In this document: positions 19,345-26,251 of the stretch, one piece after another
Numbering within the stretch: position 1 is the first letter of the stretch
Layout: each line of letters begins with the position of its first letter
NCBI RefSeq assembly: GCF_019457595.1
Contig: NZ_CP080419.1
Span: forward strand, 1,860,001-1,924,000
Direction of reading: 5' to 3'
DNA: 64,000 bases
Origin: Shewanella psychrotolerans
GTDB taxonomy: Bacteria > Pseudomonadota > Gammaproteobacteria > Enterobacterales > Shewanellaceae
Program-made: the position numbers and the translations under genes
Notes under the pieces: generated by a model
What the model was told of the DNA's origin: nothing
The model's database searches: none
What the model saw: the letters and a program-made list of their open reading frames with translations, nothing else

Positions 19345-19914
19345 TTATTGCTTGCAGTTTTGTAACAGTTTGACGAAGAACTCACTGCCTTTACGCTCGG
19401 CGAAGGCAATATTACGCTCAGGGATAGATTCTGGATCATTGTATTGTGCCAAGGCCTTTTCCATGCTTTCTTCGCGAATAATATGCAGCGTCGGATAGGG
19501 GGCTCTATTGGTGTAATTGGCCGCGCTATCTTGAGGTTCACCGTCGAAGCAATAGTCCGGATGGAAGCTAGCCAGCTGATATACACCTTCATATCCTTGT
19601 TCGATAAGCAGGTCATTGGCGATATCTACTAAATCTAGATAGAGATAAAAGCCTTCAAATCCTTGCGGCAGAATGAACAGGGTGGTTTCTAATTCTGGGT
19701 GATCATCGAGAAACTGACATTCATCGATAAGGGCTGTTAATACATGATCAAGTTTTTTATCGTCAATAACTTGATAACGAATCGTGTTATTCATGACTTC
19801 CTGACGCGCGAACGGGCAAATATTGTATTTTATGATGACTCGCGCTACCCAATTTTCCATTTCGGTTGCAATGGCTTGAGCAAACTCATCTGTGGCTGGT
19901 CGTTGCAGTGTCAC
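19345..19914 (-). CDS. DUF1415 family protein
   Basis: 189 residues, start GTG 19914 with GGAGAGAG 4 bases upstream. The sequence (WVARVIIKYNICPFARQE near the start, PHPELETTLFILPQGFEGF-like strands, SFHPDYCFDG, RAPYPTLHIIREESME) matches the DUF1415 family from memory. These are cytoplasmic proteins of unknown function. The first 33 codons and the region upstream of this gene occur a second time, diverged, at 21053-21145 and beyond, a sign of an old duplication. Confidence 0.85.
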   Translation of the reverse strand: MTLQRPATDEFAQAIATEMENWVARVIIKYNICPFARQEVMNNTIRYQVIDDKKLDHVLTALIDECQFLDDHPELETTLFILPQGFEGFYLYLDLVDIANDLLIEQGYEGVYQLASFHPDYCFDGEPQDSAANYTNRAPYPTLHIIREESMEKALAQYNDPESIPERNIAFAERKGSEFFVKLLQNCKQ

Positions 19915-19935
19915 TTTACTCTCTCCACTATCACA

Positions 19936-20066
19936 ATTATAGGCACGATCATAGGGATGATAGACACTACAAGCAATAGCGCCATGGCGATGTTAAACCA
20001 TTTTTATTGATCTTGGTTTTTTAGTAGGCGCTTTAATGCATGCTAATACCTAATCATACAATGGCG
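19936..20066 (-). pseudogene. LysE exporter C-terminal fragment (duplication remnant)
   Basis: Read on the minus strand, this segment gives NQDQ*KWFNIAMALLLVVSIIPMIVP, a near copy of the last residues of the intact LysE protein encoded at 21167. The stop codon is lost, an internal TAA is present and the upstream part is frameshifted. DNA identity with 21160-21290 is high along about 130 bases and continues into the first codons of DUF1415 on both sides. The rest of this LysE copy is missing. Confidence 0.85.
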
Positions 20067-20486
20067 AAGTAAGTTCCATGGTGTGAGTCATTGGTTAACT
20101 CCAAGTATATTAGTGGCACATCATCACGGTATTATTGTTTTTGTCAGCAAAAAATCGCATTAAACTAACGATTGCTGATCCGTCATCCTTGGTGCTATCT
20201 CAGCGTATTGGTTGTAGTGGAGAAACTGAGACTATAATGTTTCGCGAATCAGGTTAATATCATAGATAAAGCGCGTCTATTTAATTGTTAAACATAGTGA
20301 TATTGAATTTGATGTGGCTGTAAAATGATCACTCAATAGTTTTCATAAGATATGGTAGATGAGAAATATTTAGCTTAATTAGTGTATTAAGCTCATTCGT
20401 GATATATGGTTAAATTCGATATTAATAAGTTGGTTCAATAACATTGATGGTTACTATATAAGTTTTAATAGGTAGAGGGAATTTCC
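20067..20486. other. AT-rich intergenic region inside the duplication scar
   Basis: No gene is supported here. A 14-base block CCATGGTGTGAGTC at 20077-20090 recurs exactly at 22069-22082, next to the TonB-receptor gene end. It probably marks the point where most of the first lysE copy was deleted. The right end should hold the promoter of the DUF2541-like gene. Confidence 0.6.
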
Positions 20487-20909
20487 ATGAAATTAAAAAT
20501 AGCTTTTCTTACGTTGATATTTAGCTTTATCTGTTTTCCTGCCATGTCTGCTCAGGAGTGGATTACCATTGCAGAAAAGACGGTCGATTATAAGGCTGAG
20601 GTGGATAAGATTAAGCCTCATAAGAATGAAAAAAAAGTCGAAAGTATCAAGTTAAAGTGTACTCAAGGAACGATTAACCTAAGAAAGATCGTGATTAACA
20701 TGAGTGATGGTGAATCAAAAACCGTTGATAATCTTGGGGTGCTCACAAGCGGTTTATCGAGTCGGGCTATTACTGTTCCTAAAGGTGATAGTGAAATCGA
20801 TAGCATTGAACTCAGTTATGACAGCGTAGGTAACCAAAAACTGGGACTTGTTGGCGTTTCCGCTAAGGGTAAAGTCGAAGTGTTAGGCCGCAAAGCCAAG
20901 GATAAATAA
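20487..20909 (+). CDS. Secreted DUF2541-like protein
   Basis: 140 residues, ATG with GAGGGAA about 8 bases upstream. A Sec signal peptide covers about the first 22 residues and is cleaved after AMSA. The mature part begins EWITIAEKTVDYKAEVDKI and is strand-rich, with an ISMSDGE-like turn and an IDSIELSYDS segment. This arrangement resembles DUF2541 periplasmic proteins such as E. coli YaaX relatives, a family call made by eye. Function unknown. It lies alone on the plus strand between two gene fragments left by a duplication, which suggests it belonged to the first copy of the block or was inserted later. Confidence 0.7.
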   Translation: MKLKIAFLTLIFSFICFPAMSAQEWITIAEKTVDYKAEVDKIKPHKNEKKVESIKLKCTQGTINLRKIVINMSDGESKTVDNLGVLTSGLSSRAITVPKGDSEIDSIELSYDSVGNQKLGLVGVSAKGKVEVLGRKAKDK

Positions 20910-20940
20910 TTGGCGTTATCTTTTGACCTAAATCGATATT

Positions 20941-20968
20941 ATAAATAGGTGCGTTCGCACCTATTTAT
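20941..20968. terminator. Hairpin after the DUF2541-like gene
   Basis: A perfect 12-bp stem ATAAATAGGTGC / GCACCTATTTAT around a GTTC loop, 32 bases after the stop codon. The AT-rich outer stem gives short U-runs on both strands, so a bidirectional terminator is plausible. Confidence 0.7.
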
Positions 20969-20978
20969 ATATAAACCG

Positions 20979-21052
20979 TTATTCTATCTCGATGCTTATT
21001 TCATACGAGGTGAGCTTTCTTAAATTAATTACCCCAGTATCGAAAATAGGAG
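20979..21052 (-). pseudogene. DUF2797 C-terminal fragment (duplication remnant)
   Basis: Minus-strand translation gives IFDTGVINLRKLTSYEISIEIE followed by TAA, a diverged copy of the last residues of the intact DUF2797 protein (FDTGVINLRKFTAYEISL) at 24545. It ends abruptly at 21052 and is joined at a short shared ATTG-type sequence to a DUF1415 fragment. Confidence 0.85.
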
Positions 21053-21145
21053 ATTGTATTTCATGATGACTGCTTCGACCCTGTTTTCCATTTTGGTTGC
21101 AATAGCTTGGGCAAACTCATGGGGGGCTGGTCGTTGCAGTGTCAC
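21053..21145 (-). pseudogene. DUF1415 N-terminal fragment (duplication remnant)
   Basis: From a GTG at 21145 the frame reads VTLQRPAPHEFAQAIATKME and continues to about codon 31, matching the start of the intact DUF1415 protein (MTLQRPATDEFAQAIATEME). At 21052 it runs out of frame into the DUF2797 fragment and stops at 21029, giving a chimeric 38-codon frame. Confidence 0.85.
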
Positions 21146-21166
21146 TTCATCTCTCGATTATCACAA

Positions 21167-21763
21167 TTAATTAGGCACGATCATAGGGATGATAGACAGC
21201 ACAAGCAATAGCGCCATCGTGATGTTAAACCATTTTTGTTGACGTTGGTTTTTTAGTAAGCGTTTTAAAGCAACACCAAAACCTAACCAGACAACGGCAC
21301 AGGGAAACGCAACGCTCAAAAATACGCTAGCTATAGTGATGACCTGGGGTGTTAGTGGCAGATCGATTGAGGTGAAGGTTGCGACAGCGCCAACAGCCAT
21401 TATCCAACCTTTTGGGTTAACCCATTGAAAAGCGGCTGCTTGTATGAAACTCAGAGGTTTACTGGTTTGTTTGCCTTCCATTTTGCTACTGCTGTTGGCA
21501 ATGAGCCAAGCAAGATAGATTAGATAGGTGATCCCCACATATTTAATGACCAAATGCAGTATTGGATAACTTTGAAAGAGAGCGCTTAAGCCCATGCCTA
21601 TTGCCAGCACCATGCATGGAAATCCGATACAGATCCCCGCTAGATGAGGCAAACTTGCTTTCACCCCAAAGTTGACTCCTGAGCTCATTAACATAATGTT
21701 ATTTGGGCCAGGGGTGATGCCAGATGAAAATGCAAACAGTGCAATGGCAAAAACCAGTTCCAT
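21167..21763 (-). CDS. LysE/RhtB family amino-acid exporter
   Basis: 198 residues from the ATG at 21763; the open frame extends 17 codons further, but the family's standard start MELVFAIALFAFSSGITPGPNN begins here. The SSGITPGPNN motif at the end of the first membrane helix is diagnostic. Six hydrophobic segments are visible. LysE-family proteins export amino acids or related metabolites from the cytoplasm by proton exchange. The intact copy is the second of two; a C-terminal fragment of a first copy lies at 19936. Substrate unknown. Confidence 0.9.
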   Translation of the reverse strand: MELVFAIALFAFSSGITPGPNNIMLMSSGVNFGVKASLPHLAGICIGFPCMVLAIGMGLSALFQSYPILHLVIKYVGITYLIYLAWLIANSSSKMEGKQTSKPLSFIQAAAFQWVNPKGWIMAVGAVATFTSIDLPLTPQVITIASVFLSVAFPCAVVWLGFGVALKRLLKNQRQQKWFNITMALLLVLSIIPMIVPN

Positions 21764-22148
21764 TAATTGTTCAATCTCTTTAACGTGATATTTGCAAAGT
21801 ATGATCGCTGACATTTATCTTTCTGACCAGAAAAATATTCATATAGGTAATTGCTTTTGTAACTAACTGTAAATTAGGGGGAGTAGTGGTCGATTTGAAC
21901 ATTGGAATGGTCAATGGGTAGCGCGAAATGACTGTCGAAGATTTACAAGCATATATTGAATCATACATAACATTATTGGGACATAACGTTAGCTCAAGAT
22001 AACTATTTTTGTACCAAGCAATTGATCTGAAAAATTAAATTCGAAGTGTGCTTTACGCCCTTAGTTGGCCATGGTGTGAGTCGATGATCAGGCATCACCC
22101 AATGAGGTGATGCCTTTTGTGATCAATGGTTAGTAAGTAAGCTAAGGG
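21764..22148. other. Intergenic region between lysE and the TonB receptor
   Basis: No convincing gene. A 24-codon open frame on the plus strand near 21928 lacks a ribosome site and is not called. The right part contains the CCATGGTGTGAGTC block shared with 20077 and a hairpin at 22090-22115. The lysE promoter should lie at the left end. Confidence 0.55.
22090..22119. terminator. Hairpin after the TonB receptor gene
   Basis: A 10-bp stem AGGCATCACC / GGTGATGCCT with a 6-base loop, about 30 bases beyond the stop of the minus-strand receptor gene. The TTTT follows on the plus-strand side, so termination of the minus-strand transcript is less certain. Confidence 0.6.
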
Positions 22149-24329
22149 TTAAAAGTTAACTTTGACCCCAACATTAACCGTAGTACCTAGGCCTTTGGTA
22201 TTATAGCCTTTATAGGTGTATGCCTGAGAGCGTGCCGAGTAGTAATCTTGGTTAAGTAGATTTTCAATTCCAAGGTTAAATTGCCATTGTTGCCATTGAT
22301 AACTGCCGCTTAAATTCACCAGGTTGTAGGCGCTAATAGGTCCCTGAGCACCAACATATTTACCATTGAGTGGCTCAAAACGTTTGCGATCATCCACGTA
22401 AAGATAGTTAACCGCTATGTTTGCCTCATCTATCGGTTGCCAATTTAGCGAGGCGGTAAATTTAGGGGCAGAGATAACCTGACCATCTAGATAGATGTCT
22501 TTTTCGGTATCTTTGCCCTCAACCCAGCTATAGCTAAGGTCGGCGCCGAGGTTATCGAATATCTGATAGCTGAGCTCTGCTTCATATCCCCAGATCTTTT
22601 GCGGTGCTCGTACTGGCATGTAGACACCTGTCTCGGCATCATATTTATTGCTAGTACCAAGTTCTGATGTGCTGCGATAGGCTGCAAATTGATAATCGAG
22701 CGCTTGGTAGCGTCCGGCGAATCCTACCTCATAGTTGTCGACTATTGAGGCTTGGGTTTGGATCAGCGAGATATCATTAACCGTCGCAGTGCGCAGTAAT
22801 TGACCGAGGTCAGAGATGTCTGCTCCCTGAGAGAAGCTTACAAATGGGCTGATATATTCCGATGCACTGTAGCGTAAGCCTAGATTGTAAGTGGTCGAGG
22901 TAAAGTTGAGTTCGCCACCAGTGACGTCGAAAGGCACGGAGCAGGTTGCTGGCGTGCTGCATAGCTTCAGTGTGGTGTAGTCATCGACACTGATATCCAC
23001 TCTGTCGTGACGTAGGCCAGCCTTTACAATCCAATCATCATCAATTACCCATTTAGTTTGCAGGTAACCTGCCAGATTGCTCATATCCATCTCGGGAACC
23101 CAGATACGACCATCATGCAGTGGCTGCGAACTGATATCATTGAGGGCATCGATGCCGTAGATAAAGGTGGCCGAGACATTATCCCAATCGATGACAGTGT
23201 TGAAGTTGATGCGAAGCCCGCGTTTTTTAGAGCGAATTAAAGACTGACCACCATCATAACCCTCGCTTGGGTTGGCTAGCGCCGCTGAGTAGAAGAACAT
23301 ATTTTCAATTTCTTGATAATACCCGTCTAAGGTCAGTTGAGTATTGTCAAATAGTGCCTCGTCAGTGTATTTCAGCATCAGGTTATGGTTACCACTAGGC
23401 CCCTGTGGAACGCCTGGTTTGGTGCCGCCACGGTTCTTTATCGCATAGGTTTTAACGCCTGTATTGACGCTACCAGTCACATCCACTAGATCGGCATTTT
23501 GCTGGGCTTCATAATAGTTGTAGGTGAGTTGCAGTCGCTTCTCACTGTCGAAGTCATAGCTCAGTTTAGTGAACAGGTTTTGTGACTTGGTTTCCGATAG
23601 ACCATAGATGAGGCCAATGATATCGCCCTCGGCATCATATTCGAGCCCCGTTTCCTCGACCGAACCACTGAGCACGTAACTAACCTTGTCTAATGTGCCA
23701 TCTATACTGGCGTTATAGCGGTAGCCGGCGCTGTCTTCAAACTTAACGGCGCTGAACTTACTCGATACTGCCAGTTCGATGTTTGCCTTGTCGCTGCTCG
23801 ATGCTCGCTTGGTGATATAGTTAATGATGCCGCCAGAGGCGCCGTTACCATAAATTGAGGTGGCTCCCTTAATCACCTCGATACGCTCGATTGCGCTTGG
23901 GTCAATGGAGCGGATACCAAGCTGACCATTGCGTAGTGGGGTCGATTGCGGCACGCCATCGATCATCACTAATGCTTTACGTCCACGCAGTGTTTGGCCT
24001 GAGTTGCTGGAGGTGCCAGTGCTGGGGGCCATTCCCGGTACGCGAAAAGCTAACATGTTTTGCAGCTCTGAACTGATCTGCATGTCTCGGCTGAGCGTCT
24101 TGTTGTCGATCAGAGTCACGGAGGAGGGCACTTCTTCGATACTTTCTGCACTGCGACTGCCTGTCACTATGATACGTTCCATATCGGTGTCGTCAGCGAC
24201 CGCTGAGTTATGGAGCAAACCGAAACAAAACAGGCTGGTATAGAGTGCGATTCTAGATTGTTTCGATAGTATTTTTTTCGACGGTAATTTTTCCAGCTGC
24301 ATTTCTTTAAATGATATTTGAGTCAACAT
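22149..24329 (-). CDS. TonB-dependent outer-membrane receptor, probably iron-siderophore
   Basis: 726 residues from the ATG at 24329, preceded by GGAA 8-11 bases upstream; a TTG at 24341 would add four residues. A signal peptide lies at about residues 20-45 (ALYTSLFCFGLLHNSAVA). The TonB box region MERIIVTGSRS follows, then the plug domain with IDGVPQSTPLRNGQLGIRSIDPSAIERIEVIKGATS and NGASGGIINYITK, then the 22-strand barrel ending in the aromatic VNVGVKVNF. This is the layout of siderophore receptors. A Fur-box-like sequence sits upstream. No siderophore synthesis or reductase genes are nearby, so the ligand is unknown and may be a xenosiderophore. Confidence 0.93.
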   Translation of the reverse strand: MLTQISFKEMQLEKLPSKKILSKQSRIALYTSLFCFGLLHNSAVADDTDMERIIVTGSRSAESIEEVPSSVTLIDNKTLSRDMQISSELQNMLAFRVPGMAPSTGTSSNSGQTLRGRKALVMIDGVPQSTPLRNGQLGIRSIDPSAIERIEVIKGATSIYGNGASGGIINYITKRASSSDKANIELAVSSKFSAVKFEDSAGYRYNASIDGTLDKVSYVLSGSVEETGLEYDAEGDIIGLIYGLSETKSQNLFTKLSYDFDSEKRLQLTYNYYEAQQNADLVDVTGSVNTGVKTYAIKNRGGTKPGVPQGPSGNHNLMLKYTDEALFDNTQLTLDGYYQEIENMFFYSAALANPSEGYDGGQSLIRSKKRGLRINFNTVIDWDNVSATFIYGIDALNDISSQPLHDGRIWVPEMDMSNLAGYLQTKWVIDDDWIVKAGLRHDRVDISVDDYTTLKLCSTPATCSVPFDVTGGELNFTSTTYNLGLRYSASEYISPFVSFSQGADISDLGQLLRTATVNDISLIQTQASIVDNYEVGFAGRYQALDYQFAAYRSTSELGTSNKYDAETGVYMPVRAPQKIWGYEAELSYQIFDNLGADLSYSWVEGKDTEKDIYLDGQVISAPKFTASLNWQPIDEANIAVNYLYVDDRKRFEPLNGKYVGAQGPISAYNLVNLSGSYQWQQWQFNLGIENLLNQDYYSARSQAYTYKGYNTKGLGTTVNVGVKVNF

Positions 24330-24364
24330 CAAAGATTCCAATTTTATAAAGGTAATGATTTTAC

Positions 24365-24390
24365 GCGAATGATATACATTCTCATTAATG
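24365..24390. promoter_or_regulatory. Fur-box-like operator upstream of the TonB receptor
   Basis: The sequence GCGAATGATATACATTCTC, extended by ATTA, resembles the 19-bp GATAATGATAATCATTATC Fur consensus, with the NAATGATA half and its CATT partner. It lies 36-61 bases before the receptor start. This would repress the receptor when iron is sufficient. Confidence 0.65.
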
Positions 24391-24504
24391 GTTGCAGCGA
24401 ATTTACATATGTTGCAATTTTGTTATTTTGTTTGGGTGGCGTTAGTCTAAATCGTGTTGATGTTCGCCATAGATGAAAGTGTGAGGATGGATGATTGGGA
24501 GAGG

Positions 24505-24537
24505 AAGGGCCTTGAAAAGTTAGCTTACAAGGCCCTT
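24505..24537. terminator. Hairpin after the DUF2797 gene
   Basis: A perfect 10-bp stem AAGGGCCTTG / CAAGGCCCTT with a 13-base loop, 8 bases beyond the stop of the minus-strand DUF2797 gene. The T-run is poor, so it may act as a 3'-end stabiliser or a weak terminator. Confidence 0.6.
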
Positions 24538-24544
24538 GAATGAC

Positions 24545-25384
24545 TTAGTCGGCGCTGAGGCTTATCTCATAAGCGGTAAACTTGCGTAAGTTAATGACCC
24601 CTGTATCGAAAATCAGATATTGGCCTTTAATGCCCATCAGTTTTCCTGTCACTATTGGATTTTTATCGAAATTATGTGAGGCGATTTTTGTGGGGAATTC
24701 GCTTACTGGATACTCAATAGCAAGGATCGCCTCATCGAGCTTCTCGATGGCATACTCACCGTGCTCCATCGACAGTTCATGGATGCGTTTTTCAATGTGC
24801 GGCAGTAATTCTTTTGCTTGTTCAACTAAGTCAAGCGGCGCAGCATTGCCTTTAAGCATGGTGCGCCAATTGGTTTTATCATTGATCATCTTAGCCAGTT
24901 CAACTTCGATAAGGCCTGATAGTTGTCGTGTAGAGACTTTCAAAATAGGTAAACCTTGAGTGGCGCCTTGATCTATCCAGCGTGTAGGCAGCTGAGTATG
25001 GCGAGTAATGCCCACTTTTAGACCTGAAGTGTTAGACAGGTAAACATAATGAGGCACAAAGCAGTTAGCCTCTCCCCATTGTGGCTCGCGGCAGGTGCCC
25101 TCGGCAAAATGACAGGTTTCAGGTTTCATGATGCACATGTCGCAGCTAGCCAATTTTTTCATGCAGACAAAGCAGTGTCCTTGAGAAAAACTCTTCTTGG
25201 TTTTCTTGTTGCAATTGCAGCAGTAGATGTTTCCTGTATGGGTCAATGTTACTTGGTGACCAATAAGCGGATTCATCTCGACTAAGTGCTCTGATAATGG
25301 CAGTTGGTAATTAACTTGGCCGTTGCTGTCGAGTGAGGAACGCATCTTACTGATGTTTCCTATAAGTGGAACGTTGGGCATCAT
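24545..25384 (-). CDS. DUF2797 family protein with zinc-binding cysteines
   Basis: 279 residues. The segment at about residues 53-105 is cysteine-rich: CCNCNKKTKKSF, HCFVCMKKLASCDMC and ETCHFAEGTC, consistent with one or more structural zinc sites. A central VGITRHTQLPTRWIDQGATQ segment is the conserved core of DUF2797. GIY-YIG-like character has been noted for similar proteins, but no catalytic claim is made. The C-terminal VINLRKFTAYEISL tail is repeated as a fragment at 20979. Function unknown. It stands alone downstream of a 190-base gap from the ACT-domain gene. Confidence 0.8.
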   Translation of the reverse strand: MMPNVPLIGNISKMRSSLDSNGQVNYQLPLSEHLVEMNPLIGHQVTLTHTGNIYCCNCNKKTKKSFSQGHCFVCMKKLASCDMCIMKPETCHFAEGTCREPQWGEANCFVPHYVYLSNTSGLKVGITRHTQLPTRWIDQGATQGLPILKVSTRQLSGLIEVELAKMINDKTNWRTMLKGNAAPLDLVEQAKELLPHIEKRIHELSMEHGEYAIEKLDEAILAIEYPVSEFPTKIASHNFDKNPIVTGKLMGIKGQYLIFDTGVINLRKFTAYEISLSAD

Positions 25385-25534
25385 GATATCCGGTATTAAC
25401 TAGAAACTTAAGTGAGTGAAAACCTAAGCAAGTTTCATGGTGAATGTGGTTTATAGAGTGAGTATATCAGATTGATGAGTTTATTTTTGATAGGTTTTAT
25501 CGATTGTTTTCTTTGTTGTTCTGTTTATGATTTT

Positions 25535-25558
25535 AGCCCAGCTTATTATGGCTGGGCT
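25535..25558. terminator. Hairpin after the ACT-domain gene
   Basis: AGCCCAGC / GCTGGGCT stem with an 8-base loop, 20 bases past the stop of the minus-strand gene. TTTT flanks the stem on the wrong side for that gene, so function is uncertain. Confidence 0.55.
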
Positions 25559-25577
25559 AATAATCGAGGTAGATAGA

Positions 25578-26075
25578 TCAAGCTAATATGTCGAGTACAA
25601 CATCATCGCCTATGGTGTACAAGGCTTTCGTCAGTTGTTGTTCGGTTGCATCATCGGCAATATTGAGACTGAAATCAGCTCTAAATAGTTCAACACCTGT
25701 GTGACTTGCGGTTTCATAATGGGTGGATAGACGCTCGATGTTTATTGCTAGCGCATTGATCTTATTTGATATGTCATGAACCAACCCTGGTCTATCGTAG
25801 GCGACTAACGAATAGCGTTTACTTGGTACGACTGGTGCCGTGTGGCTTGTTTTACTGTAGGTAAGCGTAAGGCCTTCTATACATTCTAAATTTTCGAGCA
25901 AGGTATCCCAATTAGCGGCAGGAACTTCAAGTAGCAGTATGGCGGCAAAAATACCGTCGAGGTGGCGAAGTTCTGAGTCCAGCCAGTTACCACCGTGGCG
26001 ACTGACAATATGGGCGATTTGCTCGACTAATCCTGTTTTATCGGCAACTTGCAGTGTAACTAAATATCGTAACAT
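25578..26075 (-). CDS. ACT-domain protein, GcvR-like
   Basis: 165 residues with two ACT-type modules. The first begins MLRYLVTLQVADKTGLVEQIAHIVSRHGGNWLDS, the second SLVAYDRPGLVHDISNKINALAINIERL. This two-ACT layout is that of GcvR, which binds GcvA to silence the glycine cleavage genes when glycine is low. The glycine-binding GxN-type turn is present in the first module. At 165 residues it is shorter than E. coli GcvR (190). No gcv genes are nearby, so the partner is unproven. It is divergent from pstC, and the phosphate promoter lies between the two. Confidence 0.75.
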   Translation of the reverse strand: MLRYLVTLQVADKTGLVEQIAHIVSRHGGNWLDSELRHLDGIFAAILLLEVPAANWDTLLENLECIEGLTLTYSKTSHTAPVVPSKRYSLVAYDRPGLVHDISNKINALAINIERLSTHYETASHTGVELFRADFSLNIADDATEQQLTKALYTIGDDVVLDILA

Positions 26076-26114
26076 TTGGTGAAGGCTCCATAAGTAATTG
26101 ATGACATTTTATCG

Positions 26115-26148
26115 CTGTAACAATAGTGTCATCTTTGCGTCATATAAT
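26115..26148 (+). promoter_or_regulatory. PhoB-dependent promoter (Pho box plus -10) of the pst operon
   Basis: CTGTAAC (26115-26121) and GTGTCAT (26126-26132) are 7-bp direct repeats separated by 4 bp, the Pho-box layout. A third, weaker repeat GCGTCAT follows at the same 11-bp period. Ten bases after the second repeat comes a perfect TATAAT (26143-26148), the spacing expected when PhoB replaces a -35 element. The pstC start lies 103 bases downstream of the -10. Confidence 0.85.
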
Positions 26149-26251
26149 CCCGACTGTCAGAAATGGGGTCGTATTAGGTTCACTATAGTTAACATAGCCT
26201 AGACGACAATCCCAGAAAAACTCTACTGAACAAAAATATACGAGGTTCTTA

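Noticed and set aside
19822..21145. Insertion sequence causing the gene fragments
   Set aside because: No transposase, terminal inverted repeats or target-site duplication is visible; the fragments are explained by a tandem duplication and deletion.
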